A stretch of DNA of 64,000 bases from Sediminibacterium sp. (lineage in GTDB: Bacteria; Bacteroidota; Bacteroidia; Chitinophagales; Chitinophagaceae). This document shows, piece by piece, positions 27,105 through 36,605 of the stretch. Position numbers and translations under genes: made by a program. The notes beneath the pieces are model-generated. The model was given only the letters and a program-made list of their open reading frames with translations, ran no database searches and was not told the DNA's origin. The DNA lies in assembly GCA_030158665.1 (NCBI GenBank), contig JAOASM010000027.1, positions 1 to 64,000 of the forward strand, read 5' to 3'. How positions within the stretch are numbered: the stretch's first letter is position 1; every line of letters starts with the position of its first letter.

Positions 27105-28886
27105 ATGGAATCTAAAAGACTCTTTGATTGTATCGAACATCAGCTAACGCAGTTTCCTCAAGAAGTGATGTTGGCTGGAAAAGAAAACGGTGGATGGAGA
27201 AAGTACTCTACTGCCGAAGTAGCATCAACAGTGAATGCATTAAGTGCGGGATTGCTTAGTCTTGGTTTGTCTGGAAATGATTTCACGCCAGAGGGGTCAG
27301 ACAAAATTGCCATCATAAGTAGCAACCGACCAGAGTGGTTGATGGCGGATATGGCCACACAACAAATTGGCGTTATCTGGGTGCCTGTGTATCCAACCAC
27401 CAATCCATTAGAATTGACTTTTATCTTGAATGACGCTTCGGTGAAATATATGTTTGCGAGCAATCAAGAATTATACAATAAGGTGATGTCTATAAAAGAC
27501 AAAGTGCCTTGTTTAAAAGAGGTATACACATTTGATCAAATAGAAGGCGCGAAACATTGGACAGAATTGTGTTTAAAAGACGCGGCATTATTAGAACAAG
27601 TGGAGGTGATTAAAAAAACAATTCCAGTAGAACAAGTAGCTACATTCATTTATACATCAGGAACAACTGGAACACCAAAGGGTGTGATGTTAACGCATCA
27701 TAATATTTATTTCAATTTGCAATCAGGTAAAACAAGTTTCCCATTCCCTGATGCACCCGATCAAAAAGTACTGAGCTTTTTGCCTCTGAATCATATCTTC
27801 GAAAAAGTGGCTTCCTATATTTATATGTATAGTGGAATGAGTATCTACTATGCGGAGTCGATGGAGACGATTGGAGAAAACTTAAAAGAAGTAGCACCAG
27901 ACGGATTTTCTACAGTGCCAAGATTATTGGAAAAAGTATTCGAAAAAATCATGCTTAAAGGAGAGGAGCTTACAGGCCTAAAGAAAAAATTATTTTTCTG
28001 GGCAGTTGCTTTAGGAGAGCAGTATGATAATTTGAAACCAGGGTCGGCATGGTATCGATTCCAGTTGAAGTTGGCTAACAAACTCATTTTTAGCAAGTGG
28101 AGAGAAGGTCTTGGTGGAAATGTAAAATTCATTGTAACTGGTGGAGCAGCATGTCAAGTAAAATTATTACGCATATTCAATGCTGCACAAATTCCAGTGT
28201 ATGAAGGATACGGTCCTACAGAAAACAGCCCCATCATTAGTATCAATTTTAGAACTCCAGGAGACATGAAATTTGGTACAGTTGGATTGCCTATTCAAGG
28301 TGTTCAATTAAAGCTAGAGGAAGATGGAGAAATTTGTGTGGCAGGACCAAGTGTAATGAAGGGTTATTATAAATTACCAGAATTAACTGCAGAGACCATC
28401 ATCAATGGTTGGTTGCATACTGGAGATATTGGTGTGATTGAAGATGGCAAGTATTTAAAGATCACAGATCGTAAAAAGGAATTGTTTAAAACAAGTGGCG
28501 GAAAATATGTAGCACCACAGCCAATAGAAAACAAGATGAAGGAAAGTCCTTTCATCGAACAGATTGTTTTAATTGGAGACAATAAGAAATTCGTAAGTGC
28601 ATTGATTGTGCCAGGCTTTTCTAAATTAAGAGATTGGGCAAAGCAACATGGTATTGAATACACTAGTAATGAAGCGATTATTCAAAATAGCATGGTCATT
28701 GCCACTTTTGAATCTATTGTTGCAGAATACAATCAATTGTTCAATCAAGTAGAACAAGTTAAAAAGTTCACATTAATACCAAGAGAGTTTACGATTGACA
28801 AAGGAGAGATGACGCCTAAGTTAAGCATACGTCGTAAGCAAGTACTTGCAAATTTTGAAAAAGAGATCGATACGATGTATCTATAA
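27105..28886 (+). CDS. Long-chain acyl-CoA synthetase (AMP-forming)
   Basis: I start this at the ATG 27105 (MESKRLFDCIE, 593 aa) because the track's TTG start lies inside the preceding terminator. It is an ANL-superfamily adenylating enzyme. Its motifs are FIYTSGTTGTPKGVMLTHHN (P-loop, near residue 180), YGPTENSPIIS, GWLHTGDIGVIEDG with the ATP-binding Asp, and KYLKITDRKKELFKTSGGKYVAPQ. The type resembles long-chain fatty acid CoA ligases (FadD/FACL). It activates fatty acids to acyl-CoA for degradation or lipid synthesis. It stands alone and has its own terminator. Confidence 0.93.
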   Translation: MESKRLFDCIEHQLTQFPQEVMLAGKENGGWRKYSTAEVASTVNALSAGLLSLGLSGNDFTPEGSDKIAIISSNRPEWLMADMATQQIGVIWVPVYPTTNPLELTFILNDASVKYMFASNQELYNKVMSIKDKVPCLKEVYTFDQIEGAKHWTELCLKDAALLEQVEVIKKTIPVEQVATFIYTSGTTGTPKGVMLTHHNIYFNLQSGKTSFPFPDAPDQKVLSFLPLNHIFEKVASYIYMYSGMSIYYAESMETIGENLKEVAPDGFSTVPRLLEKVFEKIMLKGEELTGLKKKLFFWAVALGEQYDNLKPGSAWYRFQLKLANKLIFSKWREGLGGNVKFIVTGGAACQVKLLRIFNAAQIPVYEGYGPTENSPIISINFRTPGDMKFGTVGLPIQGVQLKLEEDGEICVAGPSVMKGYYKLPELTAETIINGWLHTGDIGVIEDGKYLKITDRKKELFKTSGGKYVAPQPIENKMKESPFIEQIVLIGDNKKFVSALIVPGFSKLRDWAKQHGIEYTSNEAIIQNSMVIATFESIVAEYNQLFNQVEQVKKFTLIPREFTIDKGEMTPKLSIRRKQVLANFEKEIDTMYL

Positions 28887-28907
28887 AAATATAATCGGTT
28901 CCCTATT

Positions 28908-28939
28908 AAAAGCCTCCTCCATTTAGAGGGGGCTTTTTT
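28908..28939 (+). terminator. Terminator after the acyl-CoA synthetase (repeat copy 1)
   Basis: AAAGCCTCCTCC and GGGGGCTTTTTT form a stem around ATTTAGA, followed by a U-run and a second run of T. The 31-bp sequence at 28909-28939 is identical to the terminator at 31590-31620. Confidence 0.9.
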
Positions 28940-29184
28940 ATTTTTTTTCAATAAATATTTTTTTATTTAAGAATTTATTCTATGTTTGTGTCAACAAGTG
29001 ATAGCAGAAATGTTATTTAACTTGGAACCTCCCCGGTTTGTAATGCCTGAAACCTTTGCTGGCATTGTATCCTACCTCCCCACAATAAAGTTTTGACTTA
29101 ACAATCACACCCCCCGTGTTGATTCACTACGCATGTTTTTTTTCCTCCCCGAAAAAAAAGATTTTATTATTTAATCTATAACAC
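28940..29184 (+). promoter_or_regulatory. Leader region of the barrel/lipoprotein pair
   Basis: This gene-free stretch holds a TATGTTTG -7-like box (28981-28988), which would give a leader of about 190 nt before the ATG at 29185. Within it are an ATGCC/GGCAT dyad (29043-29047/29061-29065) and three copies of CCTCCCC (29028, 29075, 29144). No small ORF of note was seen. The -33 element is not clear. Confidence 0.35.
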
Positions 29185-29934
29185 ATGAGAATTTTCAAAA
29201 TTCTAGTGGTGGCGGTCCTTTGCGTGGCAACTACTACGGTATTCAATCCAATCAATGCGCAAGATAAAAAAACCAATCCTGTTTATGGATGGGGATTAAC
29301 AAGTGGCGTATCAGTTAACAACTTTACTTACGAGCAACCGCATACAGGAATCAATATTGGATATACTGGTGGCGGTTTTGTTGATAGAAGTCTGGGCAAA
29401 CACTTTAAGGCAAGATTGAATGTTGCTTATACAGGTGCTGGGGGTCAGTTGACTACTTTCAAAGACGATACTCGTTATGGCTTTGATCCTATGTTTACTT
29501 TTAAAAATGTAAAGCAAAGTAGTTACCTATTACATAGCGTAGGTACCTCAATCAATGTATTATACCAACATCAAACTACAGCAGCATGGTCTTACTATGT
29601 AGGTGTTGGTGGCGGAATGGAGAACAAATTTGCCGAGCATGAGACCTATCAAAAAACAGGTGAGTTTATCACAGGTATCTATGGAACCGTTGCTGGAAAA
29701 CAATTTACCAATCGTTTTCAGAACAACTGGTTTAATTCTAATCTAACTGCTGGTGTAGAATTGCCCACTAAGAACGTCAATTTTATCATTGAAGCCAAGT
29801 ACATACTAGGTATTACTAGCGTAAGACCTAACTATTCTTATATCGAATTTGCTGGAGTAACTGGAGAGATCCGTACCAATGCATTTCAGTTAACGGTAGG
29901 TGTAAGAAACTTGTTCAAACAAGGCAAAAAGTAA
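29185..29934 (+). CDS. PorT-like outer-membrane beta-barrel protein
   Basis: The 249-aa protein has a signal peptide (ending near NPINAQ, residue 26) and alternating hydrophobic strands typical of an eight-stranded outer-membrane barrel, for example GINIGYTGGGFVDRSLGKHFKARLNVAYTG. It ends with ITSVRPNYSYIEFAG and TNAFQLTVGVRNLF. It resembles the PorT/outer-membrane beta-barrel families of Bacteroidota. The specific function is unknown. A lipoprotein gene follows after 69 bp and the two probably form one unit. Confidence 0.78.
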   Translation: MRIFKILVVAVLCVATTTVFNPINAQDKKTNPVYGWGLTSGVSVNNFTYEQPHTGINIGYTGGGFVDRSLGKHFKARLNVAYTGAGGQLTTFKDDTRYGFDPMFTFKNVKQSSYLLHSVGTSINVLYQHQTTAAWSYYVGVGGGMENKFAEHETYQKTGEFITGIYGTVAGKQFTNRFQNNWFNSNLTAGVELPTKNVNFIIEAKYILGITSVRPNYSYIEFAGVTGEIRTNAFQLTVGVRNLFKQGKK

Positions 29935-30003
29935 TCAAACAAAAAACCGGACCAATAGGTCTATCCATAAAACAAACAAACCAAAAATCAAAAAAGGAAT
30001 ACT

Positions 30004-31566
30004 ATGAAACATTTAAAATTCATACTTCTTTGTGCTGTCATCTCTGCATTTGGAGTAAGCTGTACAAAAAGTGTCTATGATGAAAAACAAGCTTTAGAAG
30101 CACAACAAGGATTGTTACAATTTAAGTACGATCAAGAAATTAAATTAGAATTGTTAAGACAATCTGGTGCAAGTGCATTGGCTCAACTACAAGCATCTTT
30201 TGCAACAAGAGCTACTTTGTTTTCTGACAGTCTTGCAAAAGCAAATGAAGTAACTTCTTATAACAACATCTATAACAAAAGAGATATTACTGTAAAGGTA
30301 TTAGACCTGGTTACTGCCAAGCCTATTGTTGGGGCTATTGTTACAATTCCAACAACTGTAGGAACCGTTTTGACTGCAACTGCGGATTCATCAGGTGTTG
30401 CATTCTTCCCTGGAGACAAAAACGGTAATGTGCCAAATCCAGGCTCTGCAATGGCTAGTAAAACCGGGTACGCATCAGGATCAACAATGGGTACAATTCA
30501 AGGTAATAAAACATCAGGAGCTGTATCTACTATTTATATCTGGAATCAAACAAGTGTTCCAAATACCTTAAATGGTGTAGTGTATGTTGAAAATGATCTA
30601 ACAAATGACCAACCAGAATTAGCGAAAAATGCATTTGTAAACGTTTTCACATTTGTCAATGTTAAAGGATTCGATCAAAGAATTGATTGGTCAGTCTTAA
30701 CTAATGCAAGTGGAGAATATTCATTTAAATTACCTGACCTTGCAAACAATTTACAGGTTGCACATAGTTCATATGATGGTACAACTAAAATGTTTGTGAA
30801 TGGTGAAGTTCCAGGATTTGATTCAATTCCAAAAGTGATGAATGTGCCAGCCACTTTCTATTTAGGTACGGCATCCAATGTGTTGTTTACAAAGAATTCA
30901 ACCTATGCGATTAGTACGGTTGAAAACGCAACAAATTCTTTATACAATATTCCGAGTGGTGTCAACAGATTTAGTGTTGCAGCTCCAGCAGACAGCAATG
31001 GCAGAGGACATTATTTAACAGGGGTTTCATTTAATAGAATTATAATGAATTCTTCAACAGAATCTGATAGTGCATCTATGATTGGTGCTCCATATGTACT
31101 TTCGAACACAACAGGAACTTCTGCAGGATATTATAGTACAAACACAACCACAATGTCTACACCATATTCAAGCGTATATTTAGCTGGCACTACTACTAAA
31201 GATACTGTTGCTGGAAAATTCTATGACGTGACAGACAATGCTGACGGATACTGGAAGTCTATGCCAGAAATCAAATTTGTATTGACTCAAGCAACAAATG
31301 TATTTGGTAATAAATACAAGTATATTTCTGAAATCATTCAAACCAAAGGAGGAAGAATTGCTAAAACAGATCCAAATGTTACGTATAACACTTATTTACA
31401 AAACAGAGTGAAGGCCTTAAGCGGCACTAGTTCTACAAGTTTTAGAGATAAAATTATCAACGAAGGATTCTTGCAATTAGGAACATTCGGAAGATTGAGA
31501 AACGGAAATACCTACACTCAAAACTTAAGTTATGGTGCAGGAAAATTATTGACTGCAGTAAGATAA
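30004..31566 (+). CDS. Lipoprotein with carboxypeptidase-regulatory-like repeats
   Basis: This 520-aa protein has a lipobox (FGVSC, Cys20) and so is membrane-anchored. A predicted coiled-coil stretch (EKQALEAQQGLLQFKYDQEIKLEL, about 27-50) comes first. A domain around 97-180 (DITVKVLDLVTAKPIVGAIVTIPTTVG ... DSSGVAFFPG) looks like a carboxypeptidase-regulatory-like beta sandwich, and a second similar segment lies near 195-270 (LNGVVYVENDL ... NASGEYSFKLPDL). The rest is Ser/Thr/Asn-rich and unrecognised. Function is unknown; association with the preceding barrel suggests a cell-surface structural or binding role. Confidence 0.75.
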   Translation: MKHLKFILLCAVISAFGVSCTKSVYDEKQALEAQQGLLQFKYDQEIKLELLRQSGASALAQLQASFATRATLFSDSLAKANEVTSYNNIYNKRDITVKVLDLVTAKPIVGAIVTIPTTVGTVLTATADSSGVAFFPGDKNGNVPNPGSAMASKTGYASGSTMGTIQGNKTSGAVSTIYIWNQTSVPNTLNGVVYVENDLTNDQPELAKNAFVNVFTFVNVKGFDQRIDWSVLTNASGEYSFKLPDLANNLQVAHSSYDGTTKMFVNGEVPGFDSIPKVMNVPATFYLGTASNVLFTKNSTYAISTVENATNSLYNIPSGVNRFSVAAPADSNGRGHYLTGVSFNRIIMNSSTESDSASMIGAPYVLSNTTGTSAGYYSTNTTTMSTPYSSVYLAGTTTKDTVAGKFYDVTDNADGYWKSMPEIKFVLTQATNVFGNKYKYISEIIQTKGGRIAKTDPNVTYNTYLQNRVKALSGTSSTSFRDKIINEGFLQLGTFGRLRNGNTYTQNLSYGAGKLLTAVR

Positions 31567-31589
31567 TTATTGCAAGTTAGTTTCCCCTG

Positions 31590-31621
31590 AAAGCCTCCTC
31601 CATTTAGAGGGGGCTTTTTTT
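31590..31621 (+). terminator. Terminator after the lipoprotein gene (repeat copy 2)
   Basis: It carries the same 31-bp terminator as at 28909-28939, with the stem CCTCC/GGAGG-like core and a T-run. Unusually, it overlaps the last codons of the opposing minus-strand gene, whose stop TAA is in the loop (31604-31606). Confidence 0.88.
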
Positions 31622-33181
31622 AGCAATAAACTTTTCTCTGATAATGGATTGCACCTCTTTTTCTTGAATGCGACTTTCGAGCCAAGAAATAATGTCTAGG
31701 TACATGAATGCACGGCTCTCTAATTTATTCTGTTGTAGTGGGCGAAGTAATATTAATAATTCTTCAAAAGCCTGCTTTAGCTCTTCTTTATTCATTCCAG
31801 CCACACCTGCTCGGCCGTATTTTTGGATCGATTTTTTCAGGAAGTTGAATAAAATTTCTTCTACGGTACTTAAGTTATCCATCTTACCCATAAAGCGATA
31901 TACCGATTTGGATAAATAGTTCACTACTTCCATATTGCCTAATTCATAGTGTGCAATCAAATGCAGTAAACGCGCATAGCATTGCAAATCGTCACGAAGA
32001 TTTAATTTCCAGTTGATAATCTTATTTAAATAATCAATAGCTTTTGCAGACTCCCCTGCTCCAAAGTATAAACAAGCAATTTTATAATAAAACACGAGTA
32101 CGCGATGGCTGTCAATAAAGGGTTCAATCTCTTTAAGTTGCTCCTCCATTGTAGGAATCATATCCAAGCCTTCACTAAAACTGCCCTCTAAAAAATGTTG
32201 GTTTATTTTAGCAATATAGATATAGACAAAGCACTGAATCTGATTGTTTTTATTATTCAACACAATTGGCTCTTTACTAAATTGTTCGAGTAACGCAATT
32301 GTGTCTTTTAGTTTTTGCACATTGCGTAAATCAAAATGCGCACTAATTAAATTGTGCAACGCTTTAATGTATTGAGCAGTCTCAATCATTTTCATATTCT
32401 CATTGGCCTCATAAAGGTCAACCCATTTTTGACTATAACGATAATGCAATAAAAAATCTTGGTTGATAAATCCATACCAGCACTTGCATTGATAGCGGTA
32501 CATCTTTTCATAAAACCCAGACGCAGTTTTGATTTCCTCTAAAACGGGATCTTTCATCATGGCATCTAATGCGGCACGATCTTCGTCATTGCGTGCATGA
32601 CCATGTTGAATGTACCAGCCATATAATTGTAAAGACAAATTAGAAGCTTTCGCAATTAAATACAATCGTTGATTCACTTCGTCAATTTCTTCGCTCAATT
32701 GTTTCGCACGATCTTGCATGCTACGGGTAATATGTAGCGACTCAATCTTTTTTTCTAAAAACAACACTTGCAATAAATAAGTAACCTGGTTGTTTTGTTT
32801 GGTTAAGGTTTTGATTTTCTCCAACAAACGTAAGCTCTGAAGATAGAGTCCTTTATTGTATAAGATTTTAGCATGGTCCAATTGCTCATGAATCTGCAGG
32901 TCGATGTTTTCGTGTTGCTTCAAGATGCGCAGGCTCGCTAAAATCTGATCGTATAAATGTGCCTTTAAGTTGGAGAGCTGTTGTTTTTGAATCGACTCAT
33001 TCTTACGTAGCAGTTCCTCCTCGTCATATTCCTTCATTTTATCCAGGGCATCAAAAAGCTGGATGATTTTTAAGTCAGTAGACGCAGTGTTACGGGTAAC
33101 GTACAATTTAAAGTTGCGTTTTTCGGCCCTTTCAAGGGATTTTAACAAAATAAATAGGGCATCCGTACTCAGGTTGGGCAT
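31604..33181 (-). CDS. Unrecognised 525-aa helical protein
   Basis: I do not recognise a named family. The protein lacks a signal peptide and appears almost entirely alpha-helical, with repeated segments such as LYNKGLYLQSLRLLEKIKTLTKQ and IACLYFGAGESAKAIDYLNKIINW that look like degenerate TPR-type repeats. It opens with MPNLSTDALFILLKSLERAEKRNFKLYV, a start I associate with uncharacterised Bacteroidota proteins. A scaffold role is a guess. The final residues AKKSPL are encoded by the terminator of the opposing lipoprotein gene, so the true C-terminus may have been reshaped. It is divergent from leuA. Confidence 0.75.
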   Translation of the reverse strand: MPNLSTDALFILLKSLERAEKRNFKLYVTRNTASTDLKIIQLFDALDKMKEYDEEELLRKNESIQKQQLSNLKAHLYDQILASLRILKQHENIDLQIHEQLDHAKILYNKGLYLQSLRLLEKIKTLTKQNNQVTYLLQVLFLEKKIESLHITRSMQDRAKQLSEEIDEVNQRLYLIAKASNLSLQLYGWYIQHGHARNDEDRAALDAMMKDPVLEEIKTASGFYEKMYRYQCKCWYGFINQDFLLHYRYSQKWVDLYEANENMKMIETAQYIKALHNLISAHFDLRNVQKLKDTIALLEQFSKEPIVLNNKNNQIQCFVYIYIAKINQHFLEGSFSEGLDMIPTMEEQLKEIEPFIDSHRVLVFYYKIACLYFGAGESAKAIDYLNKIINWKLNLRDDLQCYARLLHLIAHYELGNMEVVNYLSKSVYRFMGKMDNLSTVEEILFNFLKKSIQKYGRAGVAGMNKEELKQAFEELLILLRPLQQNKLESRAFMYLDIISWLESRIQEKEVQSIIREKFIAKKSPL

Positions 33182-33294
33182 CGTAACTGAATTTGACTCA
33201 AATTATTGAAAATCAATGTATTATCCAAATTGTGGACAGCTTACAGACTGTAAAATAGGCATAAAAATGATCTAAAACACCCGGTCTGAATCGA

Positions 33295-33328
33295 TAAATT
33301 TGAACAATAAACGGGCATCAAGCCCGTT
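33295..33328 (+). promoter_or_regulatory. leuA promoter -7 box and 5'-terminal hairpin
   Basis: TAAATTTG (33295-33302) fits the TAnnTTTG box, predicting transcription from about 33308. Immediately there, AACGGGC (33310-33316) and GCCCGTT (33322-33328) form a 7-bp GC-rich hairpin followed by TTCTAT. The transcript would therefore begin with a stable, terminator-like hairpin, 31 bp before the leuA ATG. No -33 TTG was found. It could act as an attenuator or a 5' end protector. Confidence 0.45.
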
Positions 33329-33359
33329 TTCTATCTATAACATATTCTAAATCAACGAG

Positions 33360-34526
33360 ATGAGCGAAAAAGTCTACATATTCGATACCACCCTAAGAGA
33401 CGGGGAACAAGTACCAGGGTGTAAATTGAACACCAAGGAGAAATTGGCCCTAGCTGTAAAGTTAGAGGAGCTGGGGGTGGATATATTAGAAGCGGGATTC
33501 CCTGTTTCTAGCCCAGGCGATTTTGATTCGGTGAATCAAATCGCAAAAACTTTAAAAAACACCGTGGTATGTGGATTAACTAGGGCGGTACAAAAAGATA
33601 TCGAAGTGGCAGCGGAAGCTTTAAAGCCGGCGGCGCGTTTTAGAATCCACACAGGTATCGGCACTTCTGATTTGCATATCAAATACAAATTCAATAGTAC
33701 AAGAGAAGCCATTATTGAACGTGCGGTGCAAGCAGTGAAGATGGCAAGAAATTTTACAGACGATGTAGAATTTTATGCAGAAGATGCAGGCAGAACAGAC
33801 AATGATTATTTAGCAAAAGTGATAGAAGCCGTTGTGAAAGCAGGTGCTACTACCTTAAATATACCAGACACTACAGGATACTGTTTGCCATACCAATATC
33901 AAGAGAAGATGGCGTACTTATGGAACAACGTTCCAAATATTGACAAAGCTGTGTTGTCATGTCACTGTCATAACGACTTAGGATTAGCAACTGCCAATTC
34001 TATTGCAGGTGTGATGGGTGGAGCAAGACAAATTGAATGTACCATCAATGGATTGGGAGAGCGTGCAGGAAATACCGCATTAGAAGAAGTGGTGATGATT
34101 TTAAATCAACATAAAGATTTGGGTTATTACACAAGCATCAATCCAAAATTATTGAATCCAATTAGTCGTGAAGTCTCTGATATCATGCGTATGGCGGTGC
34201 AACCCAATAAAGCAATTGTGGGAGCGAATGCCTTTTCACATTCATCAGGGATTCATCAGGATGGATTTTTAAAGGAAGCGCAAACCTATGAGATCATCAA
34301 CCCTGCAGAAGTAGGTGCAGAAGATAGCAAGATTGTGTTGACTGCAAGAAGCGGAAGATCAGCACTGGCGCACCGTTTACACAAATTGGGATTTGAATAC
34401 ACTAGAAACGATATTGATGTATTGTATGCTCAATTTGTAGAAGTAGCGGATAAAAAGAAAGAGGTAATGGAAGCAGATTTACAAACTATGGCAGCAGCCT
34501 ACAATAAAACTTTAGTATCTCAATAA
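33360..34526 (+). CDS. leuA: 2-isopropylmalate synthase, short form
   Basis: The 388-aa HMGL-like TIM-barrel enzyme condenses 2-oxoisovalerate with acetyl-CoA, the first step of leucine synthesis. [13 protein letters not shown] is at residues 8-20, [15 protein letters not shown] supplies metal-binding His, and [14 protein letters not shown] and [11 protein letters not shown] follow. It ends after the [14 protein letters not shown] linker region and lacks the ~120-residue C-terminal LeuA dimer domain that binds leucine in full-length (~510 aa) enzymes. Homocitrate- or citramalate-synthase-like activity cannot be excluded, but placement before leuC, leuD and leuB supports LeuA. Confidence 0.9.
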   Translation: MSEKVYIFDTTLRDGEQVPGCKLNTKEKLALAVKLEELGVDILEAGFPVSSPGDFDSVNQIAKTLKNTVVCGLTRAVQKDIEVAAEALKPAARFRIHTGIGTSDLHIKYKFNSTREAIIERAVQAVKMARNFTDDVEFYAEDAGRTDNDYLAKVIEAVVKAGATTLNIPDTTGYCLPYQYQEKMAYLWNNVPNIDKAVLSCHCHNDLGLATANSIAGVMGGARQIECTINGLGERAGNTALEEVVMILNQHKDLGYYTSINPKLLNPISREVSDIMRMAVQPNKAIVGANAFSHSSGIHQDGFLKEAQTYEIINPAEVGAEDSKIVLTARSGRSALAHRLHKLGFEYTRNDIDVLYAQFVEVADKKKEVMEADLQTMAAAYNKTLVSQ

Positions 34527-34555
34527 GGAGATCAGTGGAAATTAATCATCGAACT

Positions 34556-35959
34556 ATGGGAAATACATTATTCGGAAAAATTTGGGACAAACATGTTGTC
34601 AAGCAAATCAAAGATGGTCCATCGGTATTGTATATCGACAAACATTTTATTCACGAGGTAACCAGTCCGCAAGCATTTAGTGGGATTGAAAAAAGAGGTG
34701 CAAAATTATTTAGACCAGCACAAATTGTGGCAACAGCCGATCACAATGTACCAACAGTGAATCAGCATTTGCCTATTGCCGATCAGTTGTCACGTTTTCA
34801 AGTAGATACTTTAATCGACAATTGTAAAAAACATGGTGTGACATTATATGGCTTAGGACATGAGCACCAAGGGATCGTGCATGTGATTGGGCCAGAACTA
34901 GGAATTACACAACCAGGCATGACCATTGTATGCGGAGACAGTCATACCTCCACACATGGTGCGTTTGGATCGGTGGCATTTGGTATAGGCACAAGTGAGG
35001 TAGAGATGGTTTTCGCTTCACAATGTATCATGCAGACTAAGCCAAAAGCAATGCGTATCAATATCGAAGGCACATTGAACAAAGGAGTGGTATCAAAAGA
35101 TATTATTTTATACATCATTGCAAAAATATCTGCAAGTGGTGCTACAGGATATTTTGTGGAGTATGCAGGATCAGCGATACGCGCTTTGAGTATGGAAGCA
35201 AGAATGACCATTTGTAATATGAGTATTGAGATGGGCGCGCGTGGAGGATTGATTGCGCCAGACCAAACGACATTTGATTATATCCAAGGAAGAATGTTTG
35301 CACCAAAGGGTGCAGACTGGGAGCAACAATTAGCAGAATGGAAAACATTGTATAGTGATGCAGATGCACAATTTGACATGGAAATTAATATTGATGCAGC
35401 AGACATTGAACCCATGATTACTTATGGAACCAATCCAGGCATGGGATTATCTGTTACAGGAACCTTGCCAACGATGGAAAGTTTCACGGATACAACAGAG
35501 CAACAAAATTTTGAAAAGGCTTTAAACTATATGGGCTTACAACCAGGACAAAGTTTATTGGGTATGCCCATACAAAATGTATTCATAGGATCATGTACCA
35601 ATTCAAGGATCGAAGACTTTAGATTGGTGGCATGTATTATTAAAGGCAAGCAAAAAGATCCTGCAGTGAAAACATTGATTGTGCCGGGTTCACAAGAAGT
35701 GGCAAAGCAAATCAAAAAAGAAGGATTGGATAAAATATTTGAAGCAGCAGGTATCGAAATCAGACAAGCAGGCTGTAGTGCCTGTTTGGGTATGAACGAA
35801 GATAAAATACCAGCAGGCGAATATTGTGTAAGTACTAGTAATAGAAACTTTGAGGGACGTCAGGGTGCAGGCGCAAGAACAATGTTAGTGAGTCCACTCA
35901 CAGCAGCAGCGGCATTGTTAACAGGAAAGATCACAGACATTAGAACCTTATTAAATTAA
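34556..35959 (+). CDS. leuC: 3-isopropylmalate dehydratase large subunit
   Basis: I start at the ATG 34556 ([15 protein letters not shown], 467 aa), where LeuC homology begins. The track uses a GTG seven codons upstream that is preceded by AAGGAG, so that start is possible. The protein is an aconitase-family [4Fe-4S] enzyme: [25 protein letters not shown] and [12 protein letters not shown] include the cluster cysteines. With LeuD it isomerises 2- to 3-isopropylmalate. It lies 29 bp after leuA and 4 bp before leuD. Confidence 0.96.
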   Translation: MGNTLFGKIWDKHVVKQIKDGPSVLYIDKHFIHEVTSPQAFSGIEKRGAKLFRPAQIVATADHNVPTVNQHLPIADQLSRFQVDTLIDNCKKHGVTLYGLGHEHQGIVHVIGPELGITQPGMTIVCGDSHTSTHGAFGSVAFGIGTSEVEMVFASQCIMQTKPKAMRINIEGTLNKGVVSKDIILYIIAKISASGATGYFVEYAGSAIRALSMEARMTICNMSIEMGARGGLIAPDQTTFDYIQGRMFAPKGADWEQQLAEWKTLYSDADAQFDMEINIDAADIEPMITYGTNPGMGLSVTGTLPTMESFTDTTEQQNFEKALNYMGLQPGQSLLGMPIQNVFIGSCTNSRIEDFRLVACIIKGKQKDPAVKTLIVPGSQEVAKQIKKEGLDKIFEAAGIEIRQAGCSACLGMNEDKIPAGEYCVSTSNRNFEGRQGAGARTMLVSPLTAAAALLTGKITDIRTLLN

Positions 35960-35963
35960 TTGT

Positions 35964-36545
35964 ATGCAATCATTACAAAAAATAACGAGCAGATTTATTC
36001 CATTGAGAATAGAGAATGTGGATACAGATCAGATTATACCAGCACGTTTTTTAAAGGCAACGACCAAAGAAGGTTTTGGTAAAAATTTATTCAGAGATTG
36101 GAGATATGAAAATGATGACGAAACAAAACCAAAAGCAGATTTTGTTTTGAATCAAAAACAATACAGTGGAGAGATATTGGTAGCGGCTAAAAATTTTGGG
36201 TGTGGTTCGTCAAGAGAGCATGCAGCATGGTCTATTCTAGACTATGGTTTTAAGGTAGTGGTGTCCAGCTTCTTTGCAGATATTTTTAAGAACAATGCAT
36301 TGAACAATGGGGTTTTACCAGTAACAGTAACTGATGCTTTTTTACAACAAATTTTTGCGCAGGGTCCAGAAGATACCTTATCCATTGATTTAGCTGCACA
36401 AACCATCACCATTGATGCAACAGGTGCTGCTGAAACTTTTGAGATCAACGCCTATAAGAAAACCTGTTTATTAAATGGCTATGATGATATTGATTACTTA
36501 TTAAGTATGAAAGAAGAGATTGAAGCATTTGAGGCAAAAAGGTAA
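35964..36545 (+). CDS. leuD: 3-isopropylmalate dehydratase small subunit
   Basis: The 193-aa swivel-domain partner of LeuC shows [16 protein letters not shown] near the start and the substrate-binding [14 protein letters not shown] motif. Length is normal. It begins 4 bp after the leuC stop, suggesting translational coupling, and leuB follows after 60 bp. Confidence 0.96.
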   Translation: MQSLQKITSRFIPLRIENVDTDQIIPARFLKATTKEGFGKNLFRDWRYENDDETKPKADFVLNQKQYSGEILVAAKNFGCGSSREHAAWSILDYGFKVVVSSFFADIFKNNALNNGVLPVTVTDAFLQQIFAQGPEDTLSIDLAAQTITIDATGAAETFEINAYKKTCLLNGYDDIDYLLSMKEEIEAFEAKR

Positions 36546-36605
36546 ATCAGATAGATTATTATAAAAGTGTTGAGCATAAATAGACTTTAAAAGAATTTAA
36601 ATAAT

